Shown here piece by piece: positions 1-10,370 of a DNA stretch of 64,000 nucleotides; position 1 is the first letter of the stretch, and every line of letters starts with the position of its first letter. The position numbers and the translations under genes are program-made. The notes below the pieces were generated by a model. It was not told the origin of the DNA, did no database searches, and saw only the letters and a list, made by a program, of their open reading frames with translations. Source of the stretch: Apiotrichum sp. Y4204 (Eukaryota > Basidiomycota > Tremellomycetes > Trichosporonales > Trichosporonaceae); assembly GCA_025531455.1 (NCBI GenBank), contig JAMYHL010000034.1, positions 1 to 64,000 of the forward strand, in the 5' to 3' direction.

Positions 1-303
1 CCTTGGTCTTCGGCGCGGGAGCAGCCTTGGTCTTCGGCGCGGGAGCAGCCTTGGTCTTCGGCGCGGGAGCAGCCTTGGTCTTCGGCGCGGGAGCAGCCTT
101 GGTCTTCGGCGCGGGAGCAGCCTTGGTCTTCGGCGCGGGAGCAGCCTTGCTCTTCGGCGCGGGAGCAGCCTTGGTCTTCGGCGCGGGAGCAGCCTTGGTC
201 TTCGGCGCGGGAGCAGCCTTGCTCTTCGGCGCGGGAGCAGCCTTGCTCTTCGGCGCGGGAGCAGCCTTGCTCTTCGGCGCGGGAGCAGCCTTGCTCTTCG
301 ACA
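1..303. repeat. 24-bp tandem repeat at left edge
   Basis: About 12.5 head-to-tail copies of a 24-bp unit begin at the window edge and end near 303. On the minus strand each unit encodes Lys-Ala-Ala-Pro-Ala-Pro-Lys-Thr/Ser. The unit length is a multiple of three, so copy-number change would keep the gene in frame. The array continues past the left edge. Confidence 0.95.
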
Positions 304-2392
304 CGGGTGCGGCTGAGCCGTACTTTGGAGTGAGAGGCGTCTCGGGGGCCGTCGGTGTCGCGCGTTGCGCATTGATCGCGCTCAGCGTGTCGGGACTCTT
401 GGTGGACGTGGAAGGACCAGCCTCTTGGGCAGAGGCAAACTTCCCCAGGTTCATCCAAGGCTCACTGTTCGGGCCCTGACGCATGGGGGGTAGATCATCG
501 GCGAGACGCGCAGACTTCTCAATGAACTTCTGGCCGGGAGCGATGTTGCTAGGTGTGGCGCTCGATAACGGGGCAGTGGAGCTAAAGACGAAGCCGCGCA
601 GCTTGGCAAGCTCCGCGTTGATACGATCCAGACGCACCAGTCGTGCTTCTAGCAGATCAACGACGATCTCCTCGACTTCGGTGTTCCTCAAATGGTCGGC
701 ACTCTTGCGGATGTCCGCCTCGACGAGCTTGAGGCTTTGCTCGATCGTATCGATCGATATGGCCAGGTCACCATCGGGCGGTGCCGTTTCAGACAGCAGG
801 TTGCGAAGACTCCCCACTTTCAGGATGATCCCCTCAACGCGAACAAGTCGCGCCAGCAACAGCTCAGCTGCCATCTCCTGACCTTGACAGCGGATCCGGC
901 CGGCGTCTCCTCCGACCTCGTCGAGCACTTTTCCCAACTCGACGTTGATTACGTCGAGGACCGAGAGAGCAACATTGGCTGGCACATGCGCGAACCGCTG
1001 CTTGTGACCCAGCGAGTTGACAGAACTGCCGCCCGAGGGGGCGACTGCCGCGGGGGTGACTGCCGCGGGGGTGACTGCCGCGGGGGTGACTGGCGCGGGT
1101 GCGACTGGCGCGGGGGCGACTGACGCGGGGGCGACTGGCGCGGGGGCGACTGACGCGGGGGCGACTGACGCGGGGGCGACTGACGCGGGGGCGACTGACG
1201 CGGGGGCGACTGACGCGGGGGCGACTGACGCGGGGGCGATACTCTCGCCGAGCATGTCTCCCCCCGGCCTGAGGCCCTTGTTTGCGTACATCACGCGCGT
1301 CATTTCGCTGTATACGCACGGGAGGGTGGGGTCGCTGTCGTCAATGAACCCATGCTCCGAGTCGGTTCCGGCCTGGCCGTCGTCCAATTCGTAACATTGA
1401 TCCTGTTCGGACAATTCGCCCACGTCGATGCCCTCGGGAGTCTGCTCCTCGTCCACGAGTGGAGTGTCGTTCGACCGGTCGATACCGACTGTCTGCGTGG
1501 TCTTGGGCGGGCGACACGCGGTTTTTGTCCACCGACAGATTGCGCAGTGCTTGTCCCACCGGTAGCAGGGGCGCTGCCTGTCAACACATTGACCGCACGC
1601 AGTAGCCCCAGCGTGGAGTACCGGGGGGCCGTCGCTGTTCAAGAACTGCTTGATGACAATGCGGAGTGCTGCACAATGCTGAGTGATGTGAGTTTCCCTT
1701 TTATTCATATATCCGCGACGCCGTGACGGCAACTCACGTCCTTTTGCGACTTGAGGTCAGGGCCTTTCTCCTTGAGCTCGTTGACCCTCTTGTCGAACCA
1801 CGGCTTGAGGGCGCGTGGGAGCTCGGCCTGAGTAGAGAAATCGTCGTAGACGCATTGCTGCTTTGAGTCCCACCTGATGCCGATAGCCATGAAGGTTGCG
1901 GCCTCCTCGACCTCGAGCGGGTTCTCGCCCTCGACCTCGCTCGAGTCCTCGGCTTCGACCTCGAGTGGGTTTGCGACCTCGACCTCGCCCGAGTCCTCGT
2001 TCTCGACCTCGAGTGGGTTTGCGACCTCGACCTCGCCCGAGTCCTCGTTCTCGACCTCGAGTAGGTTTGCGGCTTCGCCCTCGCTCGAGTCCTCGTTCTC
2101 GACCTCGAGCGGGTCCTCGGCCTCGACCTCGAGTGGGTCTTCGGCCTCGACTTCGCTCGAGTCCTCGGCTTCCATGGGGGAAGGCACGTTGGCCGCGATT
2201 TGCGACGAGGAGGCCGAGCGTGAGTGCCCGGACTCGCTTCCTATGTCCTCCTCGTTGACCCCTAGAGCCGGAAGAGCTGCGGGAGTACCGGTCGCGTAGG
2301 ACGCGCTAGATTATGGGTTAGTCTTGATCATACTCAAGTCATCGACACATCACTCACGTATCCTCCGGTGCTATACGCGTGGACTTGGGCAT
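1..2392 (-). CDS. Repeat-rich protein with Zn2Cys6-like cluster, 3' partial
   Basis: I do not recognise this gene. The model has three exons, 2358-2392, 1738-2305 and 1678 to beyond position 1, with GTGAGT donors and TAG/CAG acceptors. At least 760 codons are open, and the C-terminus lies off the left edge. Residues about 30-175 are Glu/Asp/Ser-rich repeats. Residues 229-256 carry Cys spaced CX2CX6CX6CX2CX6C, the spacing of fungal binuclear zinc clusters, although the usual run of basic residues between Cys2 and Cys3 is reduced to two arginines. About 14 copies of APASV follow (roughly 347-416), then a Leu/Val-rich, probably helical stretch (about 430-580). The tail repeats KAAPAPKT every 24 nt and resembles a histone H1 tail. 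The plus-strand reading of the same repeats gives hydrophobic LVFGAGAA units that end without any conserved domain, so the lysine-rich minus frame is preferred. DNA binding is an inference from the cysteines and basic tail only. Confidence 0.72.
1036..1241. repeat. 15-bp coding tandem repeat
   Basis: About 14 near-identical 15-bp units lie within the third exon of the repeat-rich gene. On the minus strand they encode Ala-Pro-Ala-Ser-Val, drifting to AAVTP and APVAP units at the downstream end. The phase is preserved throughout. Confidence 0.95.
1893..2178. repeat. Degenerate acidic coding repeat
   Basis: Imperfect units of about 24 and 48 bp alternate here. On the minus strand they encode Glu-Val-Glu, Glu-Asp-Ser and Pro-Leu-Glu-Val-Glu motifs. 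The array forms the N-terminal acidic region of the left-edge gene. Confidence 0.9.
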
Positions 2393-2821
2393 CCCAGCTA
2401 GTGGGGCGGCGACTGGGGGGGGAATTAAGACTGAAAGCCTTTACGATTGAGTGGCTTTGGGTTTGCAGGTAAGAGAACGATCGTCGCTGTTATGGCGGTT
2501 GGGTTGCCTTGGGATGAGAAGAGATGAGAAGAGATAAGAAGAACGAAATCAACATTGGAAGAACGAAAGAAGGGGGCCGCTCGACTGGCTCAGCGACCTT
2601 CCTTCCCTCCATCGCCAGAGACAGCAGCGTGAGCGACCTTCCCTCCATTGCTGTATCTGCCCTCCCCTCACACAACCTTCCTTCTCTCCTTCTCTCTACT
2701 CTCCATTATGGCAACAGTCATTGCGTACTTTCTTCGTTACCTTTCCTACCGCCTTTTCATTGTCATCCCACTCTTCCCCCTCTCAATATTCAACCATTCG
2801 CACTGATTACTCAATCGACAG
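2393..2821. promoter_or_regulatory. Divergent intergenic region
   Basis: This 429-bp gap separates the minus-strand repeat-rich gene from the plus-strand orphan at 2822. It contains a G-run near 2415 and a pyrimidine-rich stretch at about 2655-2815 just before the plus-strand ATG, the usual look of promoters in this window. I see no TATA box or other specific site that I can name. Confidence 0.5.
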
Positions 2822-4295
2822 ATGCCCCTTCCCAGCTTGACTCCCGACACTGACGTTTGCCGTCCGGCGAGCAGCAGTCGTCGCGGGCGACACGACGAAG
2901 AGGCTGACACCGACACTTCCCTCCATACTAAGAAACGCCGCGTCCAGCTCGACGCCAGCAACGCAACCGACGGCAGAGCTGATGGCGTTATCTTCCCCCA
3001 GCAGGAGCAGGAGCTCCAAGGCCACAGCCTGTGGGAACAGCTGGCTGCGAAACGCAATGCACACGGTACCGAGACAAGAGATCTGAAAGGCAAAGGAAGA
3101 GAAACCCCCAAGGAGGCGAGGCCGATGGACCAGTGGATTCAGCGGGCCACAGAGCTCTTGGAGAGCTATCCTGAACCTTTTCAAGTAAGTAATGAATGTT
3201 GGCCAGTGATTGACGCCTCAGCCCCGAGAGCTTTCATTGGGGGGTCCTTCAACGACTTTGCCCGCGTACAATACAGAGCACGTTGGGAACAAGGCCGTTG
3301 ATGATCGGATCTCCGAACTGGAAATCGCCCTTTCCGAGCGTGACCAGCGTATCAAGTACCTCGAACACGAGCTAATGAAGATGCGTGATCTTTGCTCCTC
3401 CGGCTTAAGCGGCGACCACCGCCCATCCATGGCGTCCGGAACGACGGACTCTTTACCGACCGCGAGCGACGTTGCTTTGACCGCCGGGTGGCAAACTTCG
3501 AGCGCTACATCGTCGACCGCTAGAGCAAAGCTGTCGACAGCGAGCCGTGCCCACCAATTCGCTCTGGCCAAGCAGACATTCCTTCTAATCAAAGAGAAGC
3601 TAGGAGGATCTGATAGATGGAGCGGATTCCTACACATTCGCGAACAGATCTTTTGTGAGATGTTTGCCCTGAATCCCGCTTTCGTCGAAGCCGCGACATC
3701 AAGGAGCACCAATATCAGGGTCGATTGGCGCACTAGGGAACTGGCTCTCGCATTTGTCGACGATTACAGTGGCGTCATCTCCTTGGGCAACGACTCTCAC
3801 TGGATCTTTGATCCCCTTATTGCGGGCATCAAGCACCACGCTCCCGGCGTCTTCTTCCCTTCAAACAGGTTATTCAACTCGCGCCTCAGACGACTGATTC
3901 AATGCCACACCCTCGTATTCGAAAGCCGAGACGGCCTGCGATGCTTTTCTAGCCTCGTTGCGCACATCATTCGCTTCAACGACGCAAATCACGCGACGAC
4001 AGACGAGAGGGAGAGGATCTTTCTCAGGGATATCCACAATGGAGACATCCAGAAAGGCATCAAGCTTTTCCGAAACATCAAGACCGTCATCTTCCGTGAC
4101 GCTGCCCTGTCCGAGTTTATCGAGATGCGAAAGCATGGGGACAGGGAAGAGTTTACGGCCATCAAACGGTTTGTCAACCACTACCTGCGACCCACGCGAG
4201 CGTGCTTTAATCGACCAACTGTTTCCAGCCCCCGAACCGAGACGCTCGTTACAAAAGTCATCAAGGGACTTGCTAGCGGCTGGCCCCTGGACTAG
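2822..4295 (+). CDS. Orphan protein with short coiled coil, ends at internal TAG
   Basis: I do not recognise a family. Exon 1 is 2822-3184 and exon 2 starts at 3222. The 37-nt intron has a GTAAGT donor and an ATTGACGCCTCAG end, and both exons join in phase 0. The encoded 478 residues have a basic, disordered N-terminus with a KKRR-type cluster near residue 40, a predicted short coiled coil at about residues 145-170 (ISELEIALSERDQRIKYLEH), and a C-terminal 300 residues that look globular. The frame stops at a TAG at 4293-4295, but the same frame then stays open to 4622, so the annotated end may be a nonsense lesion or a readthrough site. An alternative acceptor at 3278 would also keep frame and drop 19 residues. 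Codon use is less C-ending than in the housekeeping genes, consistent with a fast-evolving gene. Confidence 0.65.
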
Positions 4296-4622
4296 ATCAC
4301 CCAGCATGAGGTTGGTGGTGACTTTGAGCCAATGTCGCATCCATATCAGCGGTTGTTTCTTCGTGGCCCGTGGGACCTCGAGGCCGCGGTCCCCCATACA
4401 TTCATCATCACACCGCCCTCGGACGACCTGAGCCACGTCAAGATTGACGTACTGAACATCAACGGTCTTTTGCGATTCCAGGCCAACGATGAGCATGGCG
4501 TTTTTCACAGCATCACTAACGAGCTGTACTACCACCAAGAGTCGTTTTCATTGTTCGGCGTGCAATACCACCCCTTCATCAATGAGACGGGTGATCCCTG
4601 TTCATCGTGTGGCTGCCGTTGA
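4296..4622 (+). other. In-frame open continuation after TAG of preceding gene
   Basis: After the TAG at 4293-4295 the reading frame of the orphan gene continues without a stop for 108 codons to a TGA at 4620-4622. The amino acids look like folded protein (for example YQRLFLRGPWDLE and FSLFGVQYHPF) rather than random translation, and an internal ATG lies at 4332. It may be the original C-terminus of the upstream gene. The TAG could also be removed by a 48-nt in-frame intron, 4248-4295, but its GTTACA donor is poor. Confidence 0.45.
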
Positions 4623-5018
4623 CTTTCGCATGGTTTCACATCCAAGCCATCGCGTCGAAGTTGCCGAAAGCTTCCGCGCCGCATGCCGCGGGCAGCTCAC
4701 ACCCTCTCTTTCCGTTCCTATATCCGGCAACGTGGTCCCTTATGCTTGCTTTTGGCGCTCGGGCAGAAAAGCCGGTTCTTTCTCGATAGATGACTGTGAC
4801 TTGTATGCGGTTAAGAGTTGCATGCGATAAGTCTGGTAATACACGTGTAGCAAGACAGCTGTGCATAAGAATTGTACAGGTATAGGATTCCGATGTGCGA
4901 CCCTCGCGGTCGAGCCCGGCAGGGTTTGGTCCAGAAAGAGACGGTAACGCGTTAAGAGGGCAAAAGGGTCGATGGAGTTTGCAGTCTTGGCGCTGTGCAT
5001 TCCTCAGCAGTCGATAGT
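4623..5018. other. Intergenic, no gene seen
   Basis: This 396-bp stretch lies between the end of the open frame at 4622 and the first minisatellite. I see no conserved reading frame, tRNA or recognisable site. Confidence 0.5.
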
Positions 5019-5262
5019 CAGCAGCGACGGGCCCTTGTGCTACCTTCTAGCTTAATCGCCGGAGCGACGGGTCATTGTGCATCACCACTGGCTCAATGTG
5101 CTTAATCGCCGGAGCGACGGGTCATTGTGCATCACCACTGGCTTAATGGCTGGAGCGACGGGTCATTGCGCTTAGTGGCTGGAGCGACGGGTCATTGCGC
5201 TTAATGGCTGGAGCGACGGGTCATTGTGCTTAAACGCTGGAGCGACGGGTCATTGTGCCTAG
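5019..5262. repeat. Minisatellite, unit about 29-50 bp
   Basis: A tandem array shares the core GGAGCGACGGGTCATTGTGC. The first two full units are 50 bp long and contain an extra ATCACCACTGGCT block. The next units shorten to about 28-29 bp, ending in CTTAATGGCT variants. There is a degenerate copy at 5019-5040. It has no spacers and no coding frame. Confidence 0.93.
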
Positions 5263-5403
5263 TCGACCCGGCGGAAGGAAGACACCTCAGCCCGCCACCG
5301 AACACAGCACACAGCGCCTCTGGAACGCAATGTAAATGAACGGTAGAAACACACAACACACGGTGTCCACCAGGAGATCAAACTCGCAGCAGTCGGACAG
5401 ATG

Positions 5404-5893
5404 GCCAGAGGCGGAGCAGAGAGTCAGAGGCGGAGCAGAGAGTCAGAGGCGGAGCAGAGAGTCAGAGGCGGAGCAGAGAGTCAGAGTCAGAGGCGGAGCA
5501 GAGAGTCAGAGGCGGAGTAGAAAGTCAGAGGCGGAGCAGACAGTCTCAGAGGCGGAGCAGAGAGTCAGAGGCGGAACAGACAGTCAGAGGCGGAGCAGAG
5601 AGTCAGAGGCGGAGTAGAGAGTCAGAGTCAGAGGCGGAGCAGAGAGTCAGAGGCGGAGTAGAAAGTCAGAGGCGGAGTAGAGAGTCAGAGGCGGAGTAGA
5701 GAGCCAAAGGCGGAGTAGAGAGTCAGAGGCGGAGCAGAGCAGAGAGGCAGAGGCGGAGCAGAGCAGAGAGTCAGAGGCGGAGCAGAGAGTCAGAGGCGGA
5801 GTAGAGAGTCAGAGGCGGAGTAGAGAGTCAGAGGCGGAGTAGAGAGTCAGAGGCGGAGCAGAGAGCCAGAGGCGGAGCAGAGAGCCAGAGGCA
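5404..5893. repeat. 19-bp minisatellite (GAGGCGGAGCAGAGAGTCA)
   Basis: About 25 tandem copies of a 19-bp purine-rich unit fill this 490-bp block. Variants include GGAGTAG for GGAGCAG, GAGCCA for GAGTCA and occasional 6-bp duplications. Because 19 is not a multiple of three, every frame cycles and meets stops, so it is not coding. One strand is almost entirely A and G. Confidence 0.95.
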
Positions 5894-7855
5894 GGTATCC
5901 CGGGGTCGCCATGTTCGTACCATCGTGGATCACCAGATCGTACATCGTTATCGTTATCGTGCATTGCGTGCATCGTGAAAGATGGGGCCCTGTGGCACGG
6001 TGGCCCGGTGGCCCCGTGGCTCGTGGCCTCGAGGACGCGTGTATGCGCATGTCTGTTTGAACGCGTGTACGCGCTCCGTTCGATCTTCGACCGTGTGTAC
6101 GTGCTCTGTAGCGCTGTACGCTGTAGCTCTGTTTGAACACGTGCACGCTTCTGTCTGTGATCTGTGCATCTGTGATCTGTTTGATTTGTTTGATCGCTTT
6201 GATTGCGGGCCTCCTCTGTCCTACGCTGCCGCCGCACCACCACGGCCACTTGCTCAATTGCTCAGATGGCAGTACGCTCAAGAAACCTCAGATCATGTCC
6301 AGACGTCAGTGGGAGCAGGACGAGAGCCCAGAGGCCAGAGGCGAGAGATAAGAGGCCGGAGACCAGAAGCCAATCGGCAGAGGTCAGGAGCTGCGCAACC
6401 TACTCAGAAGGATGACCTCCTTTGTCATAGACGCTGGTGATCGTGATCGCCAGGGGATAGTGGCGTGGTCGGGTGCGTAAGGCGGAGGAGGAGCGGGGAT
6501 GAAAAGCTCGTGCAGTTTGCAAGGAAGGATCAGCAAAGCCTCTGTCAAGAGGAATCATCCTCGCTGCTCTACATAGAAATCGATCTGTCCCAGAGATCCA
6601 GAGAGGGTGGTTTCGGTAATGCTGCTGCGCTGTTGCGCTGTGAGTGCTATCCGGCGAAGAGGAGCTAGGTTAAGAGCATTCAAAGGACGTGGATCGATGG
6701 TCAGTGATCAGTGACCAGTGACAGCTGAGTGAAGAGTGGCTCGCGCCCCATGTCATGCACGAGGAACGACGGGGCGCGCTGGACGCGTGAGCCAGCCGAT
6801 CTCGACGATCTCGCCCTACCAGTCAATCCCACTGCATTCCGGTCACCGGAATTTCCACATGCGGATTACCCATCAAAGGAAGGACGCTAAGTGCGCTCGG
6901 ACCTCGCCGCCCCTTCTTGGCTTCGTTTACGTCACCGCTGCAGCGCGTCCCGGGTAATACCCGTTTTCATGACACACGCATCATCACATAGTACAAAGGA
7001 TAGATCAAGAGATCAAGAGATCAAGAGATCAAGAGATCAAGATAGACAAAAGCTGAAACGAGGATATTTGGTCGATAGGACCTGCTGATAGCCGAGGTGT
7101 ATGGACGTGCGCGAAATCGAGATGCGAAAAGGATGCAGAGGTGCATGACATGAAAGGAGATGACTTGAGAGTCGTTTCACCGTCTCTCACTGTGTCCTCA
7201 CAGCTCTGCTGCCTCACTGCCAGGATTCTGGCGGCGCCCAACAGTCCCAAGAAAGCAAGCTTCACCCAACACCAGTCGCCCGTCCTACTGCATGTCTCCT
7301 CTCCTCGTACGCCTCCCAGTTTAGTCCAACCACCCCCCTTCACATGGCCTCGCACCGCGATCGGATTCGTTCAATTGCTCAGCGTTGCAATCGCGTTCCA
7401 CGGTCCGATGACTTCTGCACTACACCCACATGCCACTGTCCAGCTCATCCAGTGTGCCCAACTCACGCGTCCTTCCGTGTAGGGTCTCGCAAATTAGCGC
7501 GCTTGACCAGCCACTGGAGGTGGTCCAGGCAGCGCTGACTTTACTCCGTTGCCTGTCTCCCGCCTATGGGCAGCTGTTGCTCACCAGGGTTGAGTCAGTC
7601 AAGTTGAGTATGGCAGTGGCCCCCGCCGTCATCCCCACCAGCCTATTCCCAAGACACATAGCCTCACCGTCTCTCGTCGTCGTTTCTTTCTTCATCATTC
7701 ATCGTTACTACTTTTGTAACCACCCCTGTGCTCTCGTGGTCTGTTCATCATCAACCCTCCTGTCCAGCACGTCACGTACGCAATTTTCCTGGGCCTCGTC
7801 TCAAATTCGTTCACCCTCACTCCCGCCCTACCAAGAAGAGAGGCAGCCCCGCGGC
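5894..7855. other. Long intergenic region
   Basis: About 2 kb without a gene I can support. It holds pyrimidine/purine-skewed segments, a short GATCAAGAGA direct repeat at 7003-7044, and a T/C-rich stretch at about 7640-7850 leading to the ATG at 7856. Open frames here are short, unconserved in appearance and lack splice-linked partners. Confidence 0.5.
7003..7044. repeat. 10-bp short tandem repeat
   Basis: About four perfect copies of GATCAAGAGA stand in tandem in otherwise gene-free DNA. No role is evident. Confidence 0.9.
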
Positions 7856-9177
7856 ATGCACTCATCTTCCATCTTCTACAAGTCGCTGATCGGGCCCCGG
7901 CTGACGCCCCTGGCTCGCCTGAAAGCCCGAAAGGCCCGGTTCCGCATGAATCGACACCGCTCGACCAAGGTCGTCAGCAACGAGCCCAAACGACTTATAT
8001 GCGCGCCGCTCAAAACAGTCGCCGACATTGGGTTGGGTCCTCGTGGTCTCCCCCAATTTGTCTGGAACACATTCGCGGCGCCCAAGCGCGCTCTCAAGGA
8101 CATTCTCGTCCGCATGCAAGATCGCAGTGAACAGTCCCAGCGATGCCGCCCATCCGAATTGGTCGTTGACGCTGTCACCTTCACTCCCGACAAGGACGGC
8201 AACAAGTGTGAGTGCGACAAAAATATCAGTTTGTACAAGAGCTTACGTGTTGCAGGTGAAGAGACCATCGGCCAACGAAGCATGTCACTCCCTAATGTAT
8301 GTTACAAGCGTACAAGCGTAGTCCCAACTCTGCATAGCTAACTTTTAGTCTTCATGCTGGGGACGCAGCTCTGCCATTGCCACCGGTATCGCCCTGGAGC
8401 ACCTTCCCGCGTTCCATTACAGCAATTTCACCAAGACCGTCAAGGTGCCCGGCAAGCCGAACAAGATCAGGATTGTGCTCAGCCCCCCCGAAATTGACCT
8501 CTCAGACGAGGACGATGGTGAGTACTGAGCAGAGCATATTTTTGCCACCATGATGGGCATGGATGAGCCCTTTGGGCTAGAAACAGTGTTTGTGAGTTTT
8601 CAGCTGCTTACGTGTCCCAGTGGAGGAGATGTCCAGCGTGAATCGGGATTCTGCGCTCCTCGTCGACGACAAGCACCTCCACCCCTACTCCCACACCGTG
8701 CCCGAGTCAGAATGGTCACCGCTCAGCTTGCCTATCACGGCTTGCGACAACGTCCTCGAGACGTCAACCACGGCGTCCTCCCAACTCGACGACAGTGTCC
8801 TGGATGTGGATTGGTTGGAACGCGCTCTTGAGGAATGGGCAGAGCTCAGTGTCGAGGTTGACGACAATGGCTCGGACATCAGCATGGTGGCTGGGGACTA
8901 CGGGGAGCGCCTTGCGTTCCACCCCACTAACGACTTGGATGTGTGGGACCAAGCTGATCTGGTCGATTTGGACGTCAATCAACCGCCGGGAATCGATTCT
9001 TACGACATTTCTGTCGATTCAACCGAGGAGGACGAGGAGGCTGCCCGTCTTGCCGACGCCGAGCGTGCGCTGGCTGATCTCACCGATGTCGATATCCTCC
9101 TCGCGCGGGAACAGGCGATGGGTTGGATCACGGACGGTTGGCGGTACGGACGAGGGCCCCCGACGACTTACGGGTGA
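7856..9177 (+). CDS. Orphan acidic-tailed protein
   Basis: I do not recognise the family. Four exons, 7856-8207, 8256-8296, 8349-8517 and 8621-9177, give 372 residues with consistent phases and GTGAGT or GTATGT donors. The first 100 residues are basic (KARKARFRMNRHRSTK). From about residue 185 the protein becomes strongly acidic, with many Asp-Val/Leu-Asp motifs, and it ends in an aromatic tail (GWITDGWRYGRG). The start is the first in-frame ATG after a pyrimidine-rich leader; an in-frame ATG about 250 nt upstream lies inside that leader and is less likely. The stop TGA at 9175-9177 sits within a perfect GTGAGT donor beginning at 9174, so a spliced, longer isoform is possible. A basic head with an acidic tail would suit a nuclear or chromatin protein, but this is only an inference. 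Confidence 0.68.
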
Positions 9178-9531
9178 GTATAGTCGTCAAAGTTGAGCGG
9201 GACGCGACATCCTCAGCTCCTTGGCCGAAATGACCACCTGCGTCGTTAGGCCAAGTCGAGCGGGATCTTGTTTCCACAGCTCCTTGGCGGTTTATCTTAC
9301 CCAACCCACGGTCTCGCATACTCTCAATGCCCCATAACAGTTCTCGTAGACTCCACGTCGCCCCCGAACGTCCCCACATCAGCAGATCCTCTCCCTATCC
9401 ACGCCACCGCCCTCGACGGCTGCGTCATTGTCCCAGGCCGGCGCACATGTCCTCGTTCACGCGTTTGGCAAATATAATCCATTGTTCGCTCGCACGCTCT
9501 CAGTCGGCCCAACTTATTCTCTCGTTGCTGT
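9178..9531. other. Convergent 3' intergenic region
   Basis: This region separates the orphan gene stop (plus) from the KSH1 stop (minus). It contains two copies, about 63 bp apart, of a segment with the core GAGCGGGA followed by CAGCTCCTTGGC (around 9196-9226 and 9259-9289). Each copy ends in a usable splice acceptor. No independent gene is supported. Confidence 0.5.
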
Positions 9532-9905
9532 CTACATTGACAACGCCACTATCACACAGGCTAATGAGACGTATGGTGACAGGCGCTCTCCAATCCGGGC
9601 ACAGTTGTAAAACAATCCTAGAAACCTGCGAGTAAGCACTGCTATACTCTGCTCTGTTGCCTCTTGTCTTATTTACATAATGATAATCGTTCCGCATACA
9701 CCCCATGTCCAGTCTCGGCACTGATTCTGCACTCACCCTTGGCGGTTACGGTCGATAAGTGTCGGCGCTGCGCTCCGGACGTAGGCGCAGGTACAGATGA
9801 GGAGGAGAGAGACGCGGAGCATCGACTGGAAGTTGAGGAGCGCGGGCTGAAAATGTCAGTTCAAGGATCGGAAGACGCAGAGCAGACTGCGGGAGGACGC
9901 ACCAT
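9532..9905 (-). CDS. KSH1: Protein Kish (TMEM167-like), early secretory pathway
   Basis: Kish is a small, two-pass membrane protein of the Golgi needed for the early secretory pathway. Three exons were rebuilt: 9903-9905, 9737-9846 and 9532-9625. The first coding exon is only the ATG. Translation gives 68 residues beginning [19 protein letters not shown], with the family signatures [17 protein letters not shown] and [17 protein letters not shown]. Two hydrophobic segments are seen at about residues 11-27 and 56-68. Fungal and animal members are about 72-74 residues, so the C-terminus is slightly short; it ends VALSM just before the stop. The gene is divergent from RAD17, with 465 bp between their start codons. 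Plus-strand frames over the same interval are shadows. Confidence 0.9.
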
Positions 9906-10370
9906 GTTGGCGACGATGGCCGTTGGCCAGGGATGAAGATGGGGAGAAGGGGGACGTGTGGATGTCGAGGCCGGGACGGTGGATCACAGGACGAGATGTG
10001 ACTGAGAAACTATCGAAAAGAGAATGGAAAACGCGGTTGAGATGTAAAAGAAGCCGGGGAATTGTCGGTGGTGAACACCGTTTGTGTCTTTGACGTCGTT
10101 GGTGATGGCGAGCAGACACAAGAACAGCACGGCGGATATGGCCACCGCATCATCTCCGTGGAAGCCGTCGATCAATGTGCTGGATGACGATAATTTGGTT
10201 CCGCTTCCCACTCCCACCCAGTACCCCGCGTCTACCCCGCATCGGATGACGGTACCGGCTTCTCAGACCAGCCAGTCGTTCTGGTCTCGATAACGTCTTC
10301 CCCCTCATCGAACATCGACATTAACATCGTCATTCTTTCACTCATCTCTCCACTTTCCTCAAGTCCCGCC
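9906..10370. promoter_or_regulatory. Bidirectional promoter region KSH1/RAD17
   Basis: This 465-bp interval lies between two divergent start codons and must hold both 5' leaders. The RAD17 side (10300-10370) is pyrimidine-rich. I see no MCB (ACGCGT) element and no clear TATA box. Confidence 0.55.

Noticed and set aside
5404..5893. A charged repeat protein encoded in the 19-bp array
   Set aside because: The unit length is not a multiple of three, stops recur in all frames, and there is no start or splice context.
9428..9610. A plus-strand coding-like stretch (AHVLVHAFGKYNPL and on)
   Set aside because: It overlaps the third KSH1 exon on the opposite strand, where the conserved [11 protein letters not shown] motif is found.
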